Notes under the pieces: model-generated | Database searches by the model: none | Seen by the model: only the letters and a program-made list of their open reading frames with translations | What the model was told of the DNA's origin: nothing | Shown: positions 1 to 8,070 of the stretch, piece after piece | How positions within the stretch are numbered: the stretch's first letter is position 1 | Layout of the letters: every line of letters begins with the position of its first letter | Made by a program: the position numbers and the translations under genes | From: Larix sibirica | Taxonomy: Eukaryota; Streptophyta; Pinopsida; Pinales; Pinaceae | Reading direction: 5' to 3' | DNA length: 10,026 bases | Assembly: GCA_004151065.3 (NCBI GenBank) | Contig: NWUY0300052657.1 | Span: 452-10,477, forward strand

Positions 1-153
1 GGGCTCATGCTACTAGTGTAGAAAAAAGGACAAGTGTCTCAAAACCTCACAAACACCTCTCAATTTAGTTTTTGGGAAAAACGTCACAGTGTCTCAATCT
101 ATGAAAATGGCGGAGCTAGAGCTCGTGGATAGGGCTCATGGAAAAACCCTACT

Positions 154-303
154 ATGGCACAGCTGGAACGCTGGCTCGAATCGAAATGGAACACTATTCT
201 GAGCTACAAGCCCGAGATTATGGTTCTTTCTCACGGTTGGTTCATATTTAAACTTTGCAGCAAGGAGGATGTGGACACCATGTTGAGATATTGTAACTTC
301 TAA
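154..303 (+). pseudogene. DUF4283 domain fragment (LINE ORF1 or gag-like)
   Basis: The frame from the ATG at 154 reads 49 residues to a TAA at 301-303. It contains AQLERWLESKW, then YKPEIMVLSHGWFIFKLCSKED. This is the pattern of the DUF4283 domain in plant LINE ORF1 and related nucleic-acid-binding proteins: a helix with paired tryptophans, then a strand ending in a GW-F-F motif, then S-EDA/V. Upstream in this frame there is a stop at 130-132. The second half of the domain and the usual zinc knuckle are missing after 303, where the sequence passes into LTR-like DNA. I infer a broken retrotransposon remnant, not a working gene. It could come from the same type of LINE as the ORF2 remnant further downstream, on the same strand. 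Confidence 0.6.
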
Positions 304-344
304 GAATATTATATTTGTACTTGCTAGTCTATTTGGTTTAAAAC

Positions 345-497
345 TTAACATGTATTGCTTGGATTGGCTATACCTTGTCCAGATTGGTTAATGATAATAG
401 ATCTATTGGTTTCTTGTTTTCCCTATATAAAGTTTTTAGGGTAAATATATTCTTCATTGTGTGTTCTTGCATCTTATGTGTTATATTAATTTCAACA
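345..497 (+). repeat. Copia-like LTR fragment (U3 end, TATA box, R-U5)
   Basis: Bases 361-411 align without gaps to 2758-2808 of the better-preserved LTR downstream, with about 42 of 51 positions identical by eye. Both copies then have a TATA box (TATATAAA at 424-431 here) and both end in TTAATTTCAACA (486-497 here). The region between TATA box and end is longer here than downstream, so one copy has an indel. The 5' half of the LTR is missing: upstream similarity fades around 345, next to the DUF4283 fragment. After 497, AATCTACAT at about 509 weakly echoes the bases following the primer-binding site of the other LTR. Confidence 0.5.
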
Positions 498-1966
498 AAT
501 AACATAAAAAATCTACATCTTTTATTAGATCTAGTTAGATTGGATTATCTCATGGGAGTGTTTAGGGTTTAAAGGCCCAAGAAGTGATAAAAGTGCTCAA
601 ATCTAATGCTTATTCTAGTGAAGAAGTGTGGAGATATTAGATATGATGAGCTTGAGTGAAATACTAACATTATTTTTCATATATGTTATCTAAAGGTGTT
701 GGGATCCCTAGATTTAGTGCAACTCTAACTAGATTTGTGAGATATGCTAAAATCAAGCTTGTATGGATCTATTGTTGTCTTTGTTCATGGAGATCGGTGT
801 TGAGAGGTATATTGGGAGTGATAACTTGATTGAATACCTTGAAGGTTTTTATTTATTTTCATGAGTGGATCTTGGGACAGTGATCACCATCTCCGGATCA
901 TGCTAACACCACATCACCGGAGATACACTTAATTTTTAGGAGAAGAGGTCGAGGGAGGGATTTCCTTGGGGTGGTTTGGTGGATATTAATGAATTCAATT
1001 CTAGAAATGAAATGGGATCATTGTGGTACCCAATCAAATATCCAGTGATGGGATTTAGTAGCACAGGGATTGGTTAATATCAACCCTACACAGACTACAT
1101 ACGAATTCTAGTAGGTTCTAGAAATAAATGTCATCGATGGGGAGGAGCATAGGATGAGTACAAATGAAGTAATCAATGATGAAGTGAATTTGATGAAATT
1201 ATAGAAATAAGTAAAGGCCTTCGGGTAAGTGGATGGTATAAATTCATGATCCAAACAAGGATAATCAGTCTAGCTTGACATCTTTTATACCATAGAGGAA
1301 GGCTTGTATATTTTAAACAAATATATTTCTCTCATCCTAGTTATATTATCTTTAGTTGATGTATGTATGAGTCACACTAGGAGTTTTTCTAGACATGCAC
1401 TAGTGAACTACGATGTTGTGATTTCTATGTCAAACTATGACATGATAATCTTGCTTGGTTATGACAAGAAAATCAACGTTCCCTTCTAGCACCATGACAT
1501 GGGATATGTAGTAAGTGTTCTCTTCCCCTCATCGAGAAGTGAAATACTTCCAACACAGATGCTAAGATTAATATACCATTGACATGCCCCTCTCCTATGA
1601 ATCCAAGCCATGGTAGGCCATTGAAGGAAGAGGATCATCCCTCATAGACGAAGAATGTACTCAATATGGAGCTTGAATAATATTCTTGTATAATGTAATG
1701 TGTGATGCATTTTGTGCTTGAGAGGTTTTGGCTGAAATAAAACCTTGGTAATTCTGTTATATTCAACATTGGAGACACAAGATGAGGTAGTGGTTCATGT
1801 CTCTTTGAACCATGGTAAATGGAACATGGAAATATATGGCAAGGATTAGTGTAAAGCAGTGATGGAAGAAGCACACAAAAAATGCGAATGAAATAATCGT
1901 CTCAATGTATTGAGAGAATTTTTTATAGAGTTATATTTGTGACCACAATGTAAATGGGAATATGAC
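498..1966. other. No recognisable gene; possible eroded interior of an LTR element
   Basis: I see no supported gene in this 1.5 kb. Open frames are short; the longest forward one (1304-1489) has no domain I recognise. An 8-base inverted repeat, ATCTCCGG at 889-896 and CCGGAGAT at 917-924, flanks a 20-base loop. Two similar short blocks, around 990-1010 and 1101-1130, share GAATTC followed by TTCTAGAAAT. The stretch lies between two related LTR sequences, so it could be the degraded interior of a non-autonomous LTR element, but no gag, protease, integrase or RT motif can be read here. Confidence 0.3.
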
Positions 1967-2439
1967 TGTAAGACCTATTTAGGCATGCATACCCATAGTT
2001 TCATGATTCAACGGTGTAAATTCTAGGCATAGACTTGGGTGATAGGGGGCATGTTGTATTCCTAGATACCTAGTTAAAAGCTTTGAGGGGGTTTGGTGTT
2101 TATTCCAAGTCAGTTTTTTATCGGAAATGGATAAATATATGACTTTTCATCTATTTTGGTGCTTTTTGTGTGGAAATATTGGATAAATTTCTTTATAGGG
2201 CCCATTTTAGGGGCATGTCTTACTTGGGATATTTGGGGTCCAAAACGTTTTGAGGCCCATTTGAGGGATTAAATGATTTTTGGGGGGCGTAAAAATTTCA
2301 TTAACAAAGTTCGTATCCTCTCGATGTTGTTATACACTAATAAATTTCCAACGATGCAAATATCACCTCAATCATTGTTCGTATGAAGAAGTTATGCCTC
2401 CCACAAGTTGACCTATCCAGTTGACCACCATGGTACCAA
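1967..2439. repeat. Repeat-like AT/G-rich stretch, possible second LTR type
   Basis: There is no coding signal. The stretch opens with TGTAAGACC, a start seen in several plant LTRs. It ends with a block (about 2345-2400) containing TTTCCAACGATG and GAAGAAGTTATGCC, which I recognise as wording common in plant LTR and other interspersed repeats. Runs such as GGGGGCGT and GGGGTCC resemble repeat-family consensus sequence more than unique DNA. I cannot identify its right end, target-site duplication or family, so the boundaries are approximate. Confidence 0.3.
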
Positions 2440-2441
2440 NN
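2440..2441. other. Assembly ambiguity (two N)
   Basis: Two undetermined bases lie inside repeat-like DNA. They mark uncertain sequence or a closed gap, so continuity across this point should not be assumed. Confidence 0.95.
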
Positions 2442-2546
2442 TTAAATCTTCAGTAAACACTACATAACTAAGAGTTTGCGGAAACTTGGAAGATTTGTTG
2501 TAATTAATTGTACAAGTGGAATATTCATGGAAGTTTAAAGATCAAG

Positions 2547-2559
2547 TTTAAAGGGGGAG
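2547..2559 (+). other. Polypurine tract of an LTR retrotransposon
   Basis: The purine-rich run AAAGGGGGAG (2550-2559) stands immediately before a TG that begins the LTR at 2560. In LTR retrotransposons this tract primes plus-strand DNA synthesis and marks the 3' end of the internal region. The phrase before it, GAAGTTTAAAGATCAAG, is of the kind often found just upstream of a Copia polypurine tract in plants. Confidence 0.55.
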
Positions 2560-2849
2560 TGCTAAATTAATCTTGACTTGGTTAAACAATGATTGAGAGA
2601 GCATCAATTTGGTCAAATGGGTTCATTGTTGGTGGTTTACGAGCCCATGGTTTTGGGTAACCTGTGGTATTTTCCCATTGTATTTCCATGTGAAATAGCC
2701 TACTTAAAGGCTTGAGTAAATCTATTGTAAGACATATGTGAGTGGTTGGTGTTGGATGGATTGGCCATGCCTTGGCCTGATTTGTCAAGGATAAAAGATC
2801 TATTGATTGTTGGTGTTCACTATAAAAGGTTTCAACATTAATTTCAACA
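2560..2849 (+). repeat. Copia-like long terminal repeat, about 290 bases
   Basis: The segment begins with TG next to a polypurine tract and ends with CA (2848-2849), two bases before a primer-binding site. It carries a TATA box (TATAAAA, 2821-2827) about 25 bases before its end. Its last 90 bases match the LTR fragment near 361-497. Length and termini suit a short Ty1/Copia LTR. Internal-type signals occur on both sides: polypurine tract upstream and primer-binding site downstream. That is not what a single simple insertion gives at one LTR. An open frame on the opposite strand (2582-2860) lies entirely across the LTR and is not a gene. Confidence 0.6.
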
Positions 2850-2851
2850 TC

Positions 2852-2863
2852 TGGTATCAAAAC
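2852..2863 (+). other. Primer-binding site, initiator-Met tRNA type
   Basis: TGGTATCAAAAC starts two bases after the LTR end and differs at two of twelve positions from the usual plant site TGGTATCAGAGC. That site pairs with the 3' end of initiator methionine tRNA and primes minus-strand synthesis in most plant Copia elements. Both differences are G to A. LINE coding similarity begins almost directly after it. Confidence 0.55.
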
Positions 2864-2865
2864 TC

Positions 2866-4862
2866 TACACTACGATGGTTCAAGAAGAGACATTATGAAA
2901 ATTAAGGAGGTGATGGAACTGTATTGTTCTAGTACATGTATGTTGGTTAATGTTGATAAAACCATAGTTTCTTTTATGGGGATTGAGGAGGATGAAAAAT
3001 ATTATTTTTACACTTTATTTCGTTTCAAGGAAACCAATTTTGATGACGTCCTTACGCATTTAGGATTTGTTTTAAATCCTACTAATTATTTGAAGATATA
3101 TTGGAAATGTTTGATAGATAAGGTTAAAATTCGAATAAAATATTGTGTCATAGGTGGCTATCTAGGGGGCTTATCTAGTGCTAGCAAAGTTTGTAATTAT
3201 GGCCATTTCTATATGTTGGATGTCCCTATCCTAGATTCACTACGGATTTTTGCAAGTGATAATGAGGTTAAGTTACAAGTTCCTTTGGTCACGAAGAATT
3301 TAGAGGGAACACATCCTTTTGTTGAAGTGGAAAAAGGTTAGTCAAGTCCCAAAAGACTAGGGGTGATGGGGATTAAGAATCTTGTTTTCATTTTAAAAGT
3401 GTTGGCATCCAAGTGGATATGGAGGATAATTCAAGGCAAGGGATTATAGTGAAATAATATGATATAGAAGTATATTTTGACATATTCGTTAAAGGAATGG
3501 ATTAGAAGGATTATGAAGCAATTACATAATGTCTCCTTCATGTGGAAGGCTATGGTTCTAGCCTTCCCTGCGATAGGGGATTGGTTGGTATGGAAAGTGG
3601 GTAAATGATCTATGGTTATATTTGGGGAAGATCCTTGGAATGGATTTACTCAAGATTATAATATTCTTGTGAATATGCTTTAATATACAAGAGAAAGAGG
3701 TATGTTCTATAAATGTCAGGTGGGTGACCTTGATAGAGCTACCGAGTGGAGACTGTTTTGCAAGTCTAATGATGAAATTGGTTTTCAAGGTGTGGATGCA
3801 TATGCCTAGGACTCATTTGTATAGACTCTTAGATCCAACCATCTAAGGCTTAATGATGATGATGATAGTTTGATATGGCATAAGGATATGATTGGGGTTT
3901 ATACTCCAACAGTCGACCACATGGTCCTTAGCTCCAGCAAGGATGTGGGCATTTACAAATGGTAGTGGAAGGATGTGCGGATGTTTAAATGTCCATCGAA
4001 GGATGATATATTGATTTAGATATTACTTAATACTAAATCCCTTATATAGGATAAGTTAGAAAAAGGGAATAAACATGGTCTCAGAAGATGTTATTTATGT
4101 AAGGCACGATGTAAGGTTAGTAAAGAGACAAATGATCATCTATTTTTTTCTTGTTCTTTGTCTATTCTAGTTTGGGAGACATTGAAGAATCTTACTAGAT
4201 TAATGAATTGTTGCGATGTATATTCTATAAAAAAAAGGGATTAAGAGGTCACGTGATATTATAAATACAAAAGCTTTTAGACCTCTTCTAGTGATTCTAG
4301 TTTGGGGTATATGGTTAGGAATAAACTCAAGCATCTTTTAGGACAAGGTCATCTCTCTTATGCAATGTGCAATGCAAATCCTAAATATACTTTCTTGTTT
4401 CAAACAAGTAAAGGGGAGATCAATGATCAGACTAGTGATAACGGAACAAATTGATAAATCAATACCTTGGGCTTATTTCGATGGATGCATAAGGGGAGAC
4501 CATGCTATGTGGAGCTAGTGGATTGTTGTTTATGCAAGCTACTTAGTTTTCCAAGTTTAAAGCTAAAGTGAACTATGTTTCAAATAGTTTAGCAAATCAC
4601 TTTGTTGCTAGCAATTGAAAAGGAGTTACTAAGTCTCCAAGTATTTGAAAGAGTCTCACTCCTAATGATTAAATTGGTAAAGAAGGAATATGCTCTTAGA
4701 AATTATGTTCTTCAACCTATACTCACGAGTTTCTACATTTAGCTCCGGATTTGGATCTTTTTCTTTTTCTTCATGTCTATAGAAAAAGGAACCAAGAGGC
4801 AATCCCCTCTTGAAGGAAGGCAGGCCTACTTGGAGAATGAAAGATACAAGAGCATGCTAGTT
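2866..4862 (+). pseudogene. 5'-truncated LINE (L1-type) ORF2: RT end, zf-RVT, RNase H
   Basis: This is the C-terminal half of a non-LTR retrotransposon polyprotein, which copies element RNA into DNA at a nicked target. Codons starting at positions divisible by three can be followed from about 2895 to 4242. 2895-3120 shows IKEVMELYC, VNVDKT and THLGFVLNPTNY, the RT region after the YADD box. RWLSRG appears in another frame at 3152-3169, so there are at least two frameshifts. GIKNLVFILKVLASKW follows at 3369-3416, then GEDPW near 3627. A zinc-finger RT domain has Cys codons at 4089 and 4098, HLFF from 4137, Cys at 4152 and Trp at 4173. After another frameshift the sequence reads into RNase H. 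Endonuclease and the first part of RT are absent. In-frame stops include 3447, 3606, 3681, 3807, 3822, 3963, 4017 and 4047, so it is dead. The 148-codon open frame at 2895-3341 is its longest intact piece. Confidence 0.8.
4462..4862 (+). pseudogene. RNase H domain at the LINE C-terminus (decayed)
   Basis: IPWAYFDG at 4462-4485 is the first strand of a plant-type RNase H, with the first catalytic Asp in FDG. A frameshift near 4500 leads to CGASGLLF (4508-4531). NYVSNSLANHF around 4572-4604 stands where the NN-AEL helix belongs, with the catalytic Glu lost. HVYRKRNQEA at 4772-4801 is the C-terminal signature with its conserved His. The middle part, including the GDS Asp, is missing or unreadable. 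In-frame stops follow (for example after IPS near 4808). The start of the 1,448-base duplicated unit at 4718 falls inside this domain. An open frame starting at 4773 is in the wrong phase and is a shadow. Confidence 0.7.
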
Positions 4863-5815
4863 AACGATTATATATACATCCACTATTTTAGGATAGTGAT
4901 ATGGATTTTGAGGTTTATATTATGTTTAAATTTAGATCTATGTATATTCTCATGTTATAAGGGAACTTTGTAGTGGTTATACAATTTTGGAAGGTCTTTG
5001 GGATTTCCTTCGTTGTGGAAGAGTTTTTGTTTTTCTTTGGTTTTCAAGGGGTTTCATAAGAGGCAACTCTTTCCTATGCTGAATTCTAATAGGCACAGCT
5101 ATTGACGGCTTCATATCACACACCATGCTACATGGCTCCATGATGATGTTCTCGAGGCATGCTGAGGTCTCTTTTGAGATTATCGCGCTACTTTGGGACA
5201 ACAACCAAACTTGGCAACGCTTCTCACGTTATTGAGATTAAGAGATAAATTGTTGAAATGAATCCTACAACCTTATAGAATAGACGATTATTTCTCTTTT
5301 TAATATTTTGGATACGTTTTTGTCGGGTTCCAATTCTGAGTTGGTAAACTCTACTTTATTAAGGAATTAGAGGCTCACTAAAGCAATTAAGGAATTTCTC
5401 CACTTTACTAACGAAATAACTATTCGACAACTCGTTTTAATAACGTTTTGATCGTAAACTTAAATACAGTAGCAATAATCGTGTTTACCCACTACGTGCG
5501 TCATATAAGGAATTCTAGTAGCATGTGATTAAAGTAATCAATTAAATTAATTATAGAGACCAAGTGCATCAATGTGTCGTTATAATTGGTTAGAAGTCAC
5601 ATAATAATTGATAAAGTAATATAAATAAATAAAAAAATTTGTTTTTCATGGTGTTGAATCTATTTTTATTATCAAAATCGTCATTAAAACATTATAATTA
5701 AATTCAGATTTTACCAGACAAATTGTCTAATTTTTAGACAACTCCTATTATATATTATGGATTTGTATTTTTGTCATATTTAAAAGCACTAAGGGGTAGA
5801 CGGAAAATATTAAAT
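4863..5815. other. LINE 3' flank and AT-rich DNA inside duplicated unit; no gene
   Basis: No gene is supported. 4863-5215 may be the LINE's 3' tail: there are broken forward frames, and a 75-codon frame on the minus strand (4977-5204, repeated at 6425-6652) without a domain I recognise. From about 5216 the DNA is strongly AT-rich, with a run of A and T around 5619-5640 (ATAAATAAATAAAAAAATTT) that could be an old poly(A) tail but has no visible target-site duplication. A small hairpin lies at 5716-5741. The same content is at 6311-7263 in copy 2, with no substitution seen. Confidence 0.4.
5716..5741. repeat. Alternating short inverted repeats (AGACAA / TTGTCT)
   Basis: AGACAA (5716-5721), TTGTCTA (5723-5729) and TAGACAA (5735-5741) stand in series, so the middle block can pair with either neighbour, with a 1-base or 5-base loop. 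The second copy is at 7164-7189. There is no known role; it may be a remnant transposon end or chance in AT-rich DNA. Confidence 0.5.
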
Positions 5816-5822
5816 TAATATT

Positions 5823-6164
5823 CAAGGTAAGCAAGGTTGTCCCCTCTCCCTTAGTTTTTTTAGCATACATATTGATAAGCTAGAAGGTTGTTTAGAAGAA
5901 GTAGGTTGCACTAGCATGACCTTAGCTGGAATAGTTGTCATCATTTTTCTCTATACAAATGAGATTGTTCTTATGGCAAGTTGTCCCTTTGATCTTGATA
6001 AATAATTAAGAATTGATATCTTAAAATATCTCTTTACAAATACCTTAGAATTGATATTTATCACAAGCTCAATGATAACTATAACATTGAAAAAATGGTC
6101 TTGAAAACAATTGCAAATCAACAAACCTTATGATGTGGATAAAAACAAGTTTCTATTTGAAACT
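5823..6164 (+). pseudogene. Second non-LTR retrotransposon RT fragment, copy 1
   Basis: From 5823 the frame reads QGKQGCPLS, then IDKLEGCLEEVGC, LAGIVVI and LYTNEIVLMASCPFDLDK, ending at a TAA at 6003-6005. This is the RT core around the QGCPLSP box and the active site. The sequence differs from the upstream LINE and resembles an RTE-like group I associate with conifers. The catalytic YADD is YTNE here (5952-5963), so both aspartates are lost. After the stop, homology continues in other frames: YLRIDIYHKLN from 6041, LENNCKSTNLMMW from 6100 and KFLFET up to 6164. It breaks off at the duplication junction. The 5' part of the element is missing. Confidence 0.7.
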
Positions 6165-6165
6165 N
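6165..6165. other. Single N at the duplication junction
   Basis: One undetermined base lies exactly between the end of copy 1 and the start of copy 2. This is typical of a join made by assembly or gap filling, and it weakens the case that the duplication exists in the genome. Confidence 0.95.
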
Positions 6166-6310
6166 TATACTCACGAGTTTCTACATTTAGCTCCGGATTC
6201 GGATCTTTTTCTTTTTCTTCATGTCTATAGAAAAAGGAACCAATAGGCAATCCCCTCTCGAAGGAAGGTAGGCCTACTTGGAGAATGAAAGATACAAGAG
6301 CATGCTAGTT
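6166..6310 (+). pseudogene. Duplicated LINE RNase H C-terminal fragment
   Basis: This repeats the last part of the LINE RNase H domain, with HVYRKRNQ from 6220. The substitution at 6244 lies in the codon after the last Q and turns GAG (E) into TAG (stop), so this copy is the more damaged one. It has no upstream RT and cannot be functional. Confidence 0.65.
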
Positions 6311-7263
6311 AACGATTATATATACATCCACTATTTTAGGATAGTGATATGGATTTTGAGGTTTATATTATGTTTAAATTTAGATCTATGTATATTCTCA
6401 TGTTATAAGGGAACTTTGTAGTGGTTATACAATTTTGGAAGGTCTTTGGGATTTCCTTCGTTGTGGAAGAGTTTTTGTTTTTCTTTGGTTTTCAAGGGGT
6501 TTCATAAGAGGCAACTCTTTCCTATGCTGAATTCTAATAGGCACAGCTATTGACGGCTTCATATCACACACCATGCTACATGGCTCCATGATGATGTTCT
6601 CGAGGCATGCTGAGGTCTCTTTTGAGATTATCGCGCTACTTTGGGACAACAACCAAACTTGGCAACGCTTCTCACGTTATTGAGATTAAGAGATAAATTG
6701 TTGAAATGAATCCTACAACCTTATAGAATAGACGATTATTTCTCTTTTTAATATTTTGGATACGTTTTTGTCGGGTTCCAATTCTGAGTTGGTAAACTCT
6801 ACTTTATTAAGGAATTAGAGGCTCACTAAAGCAATTAAGGAATTTCTCCACTTTACTAACGAAATAACTATTCGACAACTCGTTTTAATAACGTTTTGAT
6901 CGTAAACTTAAATACAGTAGCAATAATCGTGTTTACCCACTACGTGCGTCATATAAGGAATTCTAGTAGCATGTGATTAAAGTAATCAATTAAATTAATT
7001 ATAGAGACCAAGTGCATCAATGTGTCGTTATAATTGGTTAGAAGTCACATAATAATTGATAAAGTAATATAAATAAATAAAAAAATTTGTTTTTCATGGT
7101 GTTGAATCTATTTTTATTATCAAAATCGTCATTAAAACATTATAATTAAATTCAGATTTTACCAGACAAATTGTCTAATTTTTAGACAACTCCTATTATA
7201 TATTATGGATTTGTATTTTTGTCATATTTAAAAGCACTAAGGGGTAGACGGAAAATATTAAAT
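6311..7263. other. AT-rich non-coding part of duplicated unit, copy 2
   Basis: By eye this is identical to 4863-5815. No gene is supported. It contains the possible LINE 3' tail, an AT-rich stretch and the short inverted repeats at 7164-7189. Confidence 0.4.
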
Positions 7264-7270
7264 TAATATT

Positions 7271-7702
7271 CAAGGTAAGCAAGGTTGTCCCCTCTCCCTT
7301 AGTTTTTTTAGCATACATATTGATAAGCTAGAAGGTTGTTTAGAAGAAGTAGGTTGCACTAGCATGACCTTAGCTGGAATAGTTGTCATCATTTTTCTCT
7401 ATACAAATGAGATTGTTCTTATGGCAAGTTGTCCCTTTGATCTTGATAAATAATTAAGAATTGATATCTTAAAATATCTCTTTACAAATACCTTAGAATT
7501 GATATTTATCACAAGCTCAACGATAACTATAACATTGAAAAAATGGCCTTGAAAACAATTGCAAATCAACAAACCTTATGATGTGGATAAAAACAAGTTT
7601 CTATTTGAAACTCTCGTCACTATTGTTTTCTTATATGGTTGCATCGTATTTAAAGAATCACATAGAAAGATTGAGAAAATACATAAGCGTTTTATAACAT
7701 GA
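7271..7702 (+). pseudogene. Second non-LTR RT fragment, copy 2, with C-terminal part
   Basis: This repeats the RT core (QGCPLS box; YTNE in place of YADD at 7400-7411; TAA at 7451-7453). Unlike copy 1, it then runs on past KFLFET into LVTIVFLYGC (7613-7642) and RKIEKIHKRFIT (7664-7699), ending at a TGA at 7700-7702. The LYGC-x-W-like box and the RKIE-IQK-FIT motif are the normal continuation of this RT family after the thumb, so this copy keeps the original right-hand arrangement. It is dead through lost catalytic residues, stops and frameshifts. Confidence 0.7.
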
Positions 7703-8030
7703 GCATCACTACGATTAGGTAAGAAAGGCTGGTATAAAAATGTCATGACTTGTTAAACTTTTGAGGGCTTGAGAAAATGCCAATTTGCAAATATAAATAA
7801 CATTAAAAATATTATCACATCTAAATTTAAACCGAGAAAATCCCAATGTGTAAATATAAATAACATTAAAAATATTCTCACATCAAAATTTAAAAAAAAA
7901 ATGTAAATCTAGAAAAATTTGAATAATAGAAAACATTTTTTTATTTTCCCAAAAATAATGATATTAATAAAATTAAACCAGGTTTCTTCAAATAATTACC
8001 TGCACACTTAATTGTAATTTAATGAAATGT
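7703..8030. other. AT-rich intergenic stretch
   Basis: No coding signal. It holds the end of the RT remnant, the 63-base tandem repeat at 7771-7896, and runs of A and T between 7890 and 7970. It separates the transposon cluster from the promoter region of the gene at 8529. Confidence 0.5.
7771..7896. repeat. Two tandem copies of a 63-base AT-rich unit
   Basis: 7771-7833 and 7834-7896 both start with GAGAAAAT and share AAATATAAATAACATTAAAA followed by ATATT and TCACATC. Copies differ at a handful of positions, so this is an older duplication than the 1,448-base one. No ORF spans it. Confidence 0.85.
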
Positions 8031-8064
8031 GGGGTTCGGTATGTGAAAGAACTTTTTTTAGTAC

Positions 8065-8070
8065 GGTCAA
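8065..8070 (-). promoter_or_regulatory. Possible W-box (TTGACC on minus strand)
   Basis: GGTCAA on the plus strand is the complement of TTGACC, the core bound by WRKY transcription factors. It lies about 145 bases before a possible TATA box. Six-base sites are common by chance; I list it only because PADRE-family genes are known to respond to pathogens. Confidence 0.25.

Larger units (their letters stand above)
4718..6164. repeat. Tandem duplication, copy 1 (period 1,448 bases)
   Basis: The segment recurs at a constant offset of 1,448 bases as 6166-7612. By eye I find six substitutions and no indel: 4752, 4796, 4811, 4821, 6073 and 6099 against 6200, 6244, 6259, 6269, 7521 and 7547. The unit starts inside the LINE RNase H domain and ends inside a second RT at the codons for FET. 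The copy-1 end is therefore the artificial or novel junction, because only copy 2 continues into the proper rest of that RT. Confidence 0.97.
6166..7612. repeat. Tandem duplication, copy 2
   Basis: This is the second copy of the 1,448-base unit. It differs from copy 1 only at 6200, 6244, 6259 and 6269 near its left end and at 7521 and 7547 near its right end; I see no difference in the roughly 1,250 bases between. Its right edge continues smoothly into the rest of the second RT, and its left edge starts abruptly in the RNase H domain at the N. Confidence 0.97.

Noticed and set aside
136-351. 71-codon minus-strand open frame
   Set aside because: It lies opposite the DUF4283 fragment and has no domain of its own; it is a shadow.
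375-572. 65-codon hydrophobic plus-strand frame
   Set aside because: It starts at TTG and overlaps the LTR fragment with its TATA box. The hydrophobic look comes from T-rich sequence.
1304-1489. 61-codon plus-strand frame reading NYDVVISMSNYDMIILLGYD
   Set aside because: It faintly recalls a retropepsin-like pattern, but there is no DSGA/DTGA active site and no flanking gag or RT.
1635-1874. 79-codon minus-strand frame
   Set aside because: No recognisable motif, and composition and context are those of decayed repeat DNA.
2582-2860. 92-codon minus-strand frame
   Set aside because: It spans the LTR almost exactly; such frames in LTRs are accidental.
3558-3788. 76-codon minus-strand frame
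   Set aside because: It is antisense to the LINE ORF2 remnant, whose sense frame gives recognisable RT-associated motifs.
4773-4973. 66-codon plus-strand frame starting MSIEKGTKRQ
   Set aside because: The adjacent phase gives the RNase H signature HVYRKRNQEA, so this is the wrong frame of the LINE tail.
4977-5204. Pair of identical 75-codon minus-strand frames (also 6425-6652)
   Set aside because: Their identity only reflects the 1,448-base duplication; there is no domain, promoter or independent conservation.
5619-5640. A/T run as the LINE poly(A) tail
   Set aside because: It is plausible but there is no matching target-site duplication, and the surrounding DNA is AT-rich anyway.
7771-7896. 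63-base tandem repeats as a CRISPR-like array
   Set aside because: There are only two adjacent copies without spacers, in a plant-type genome.
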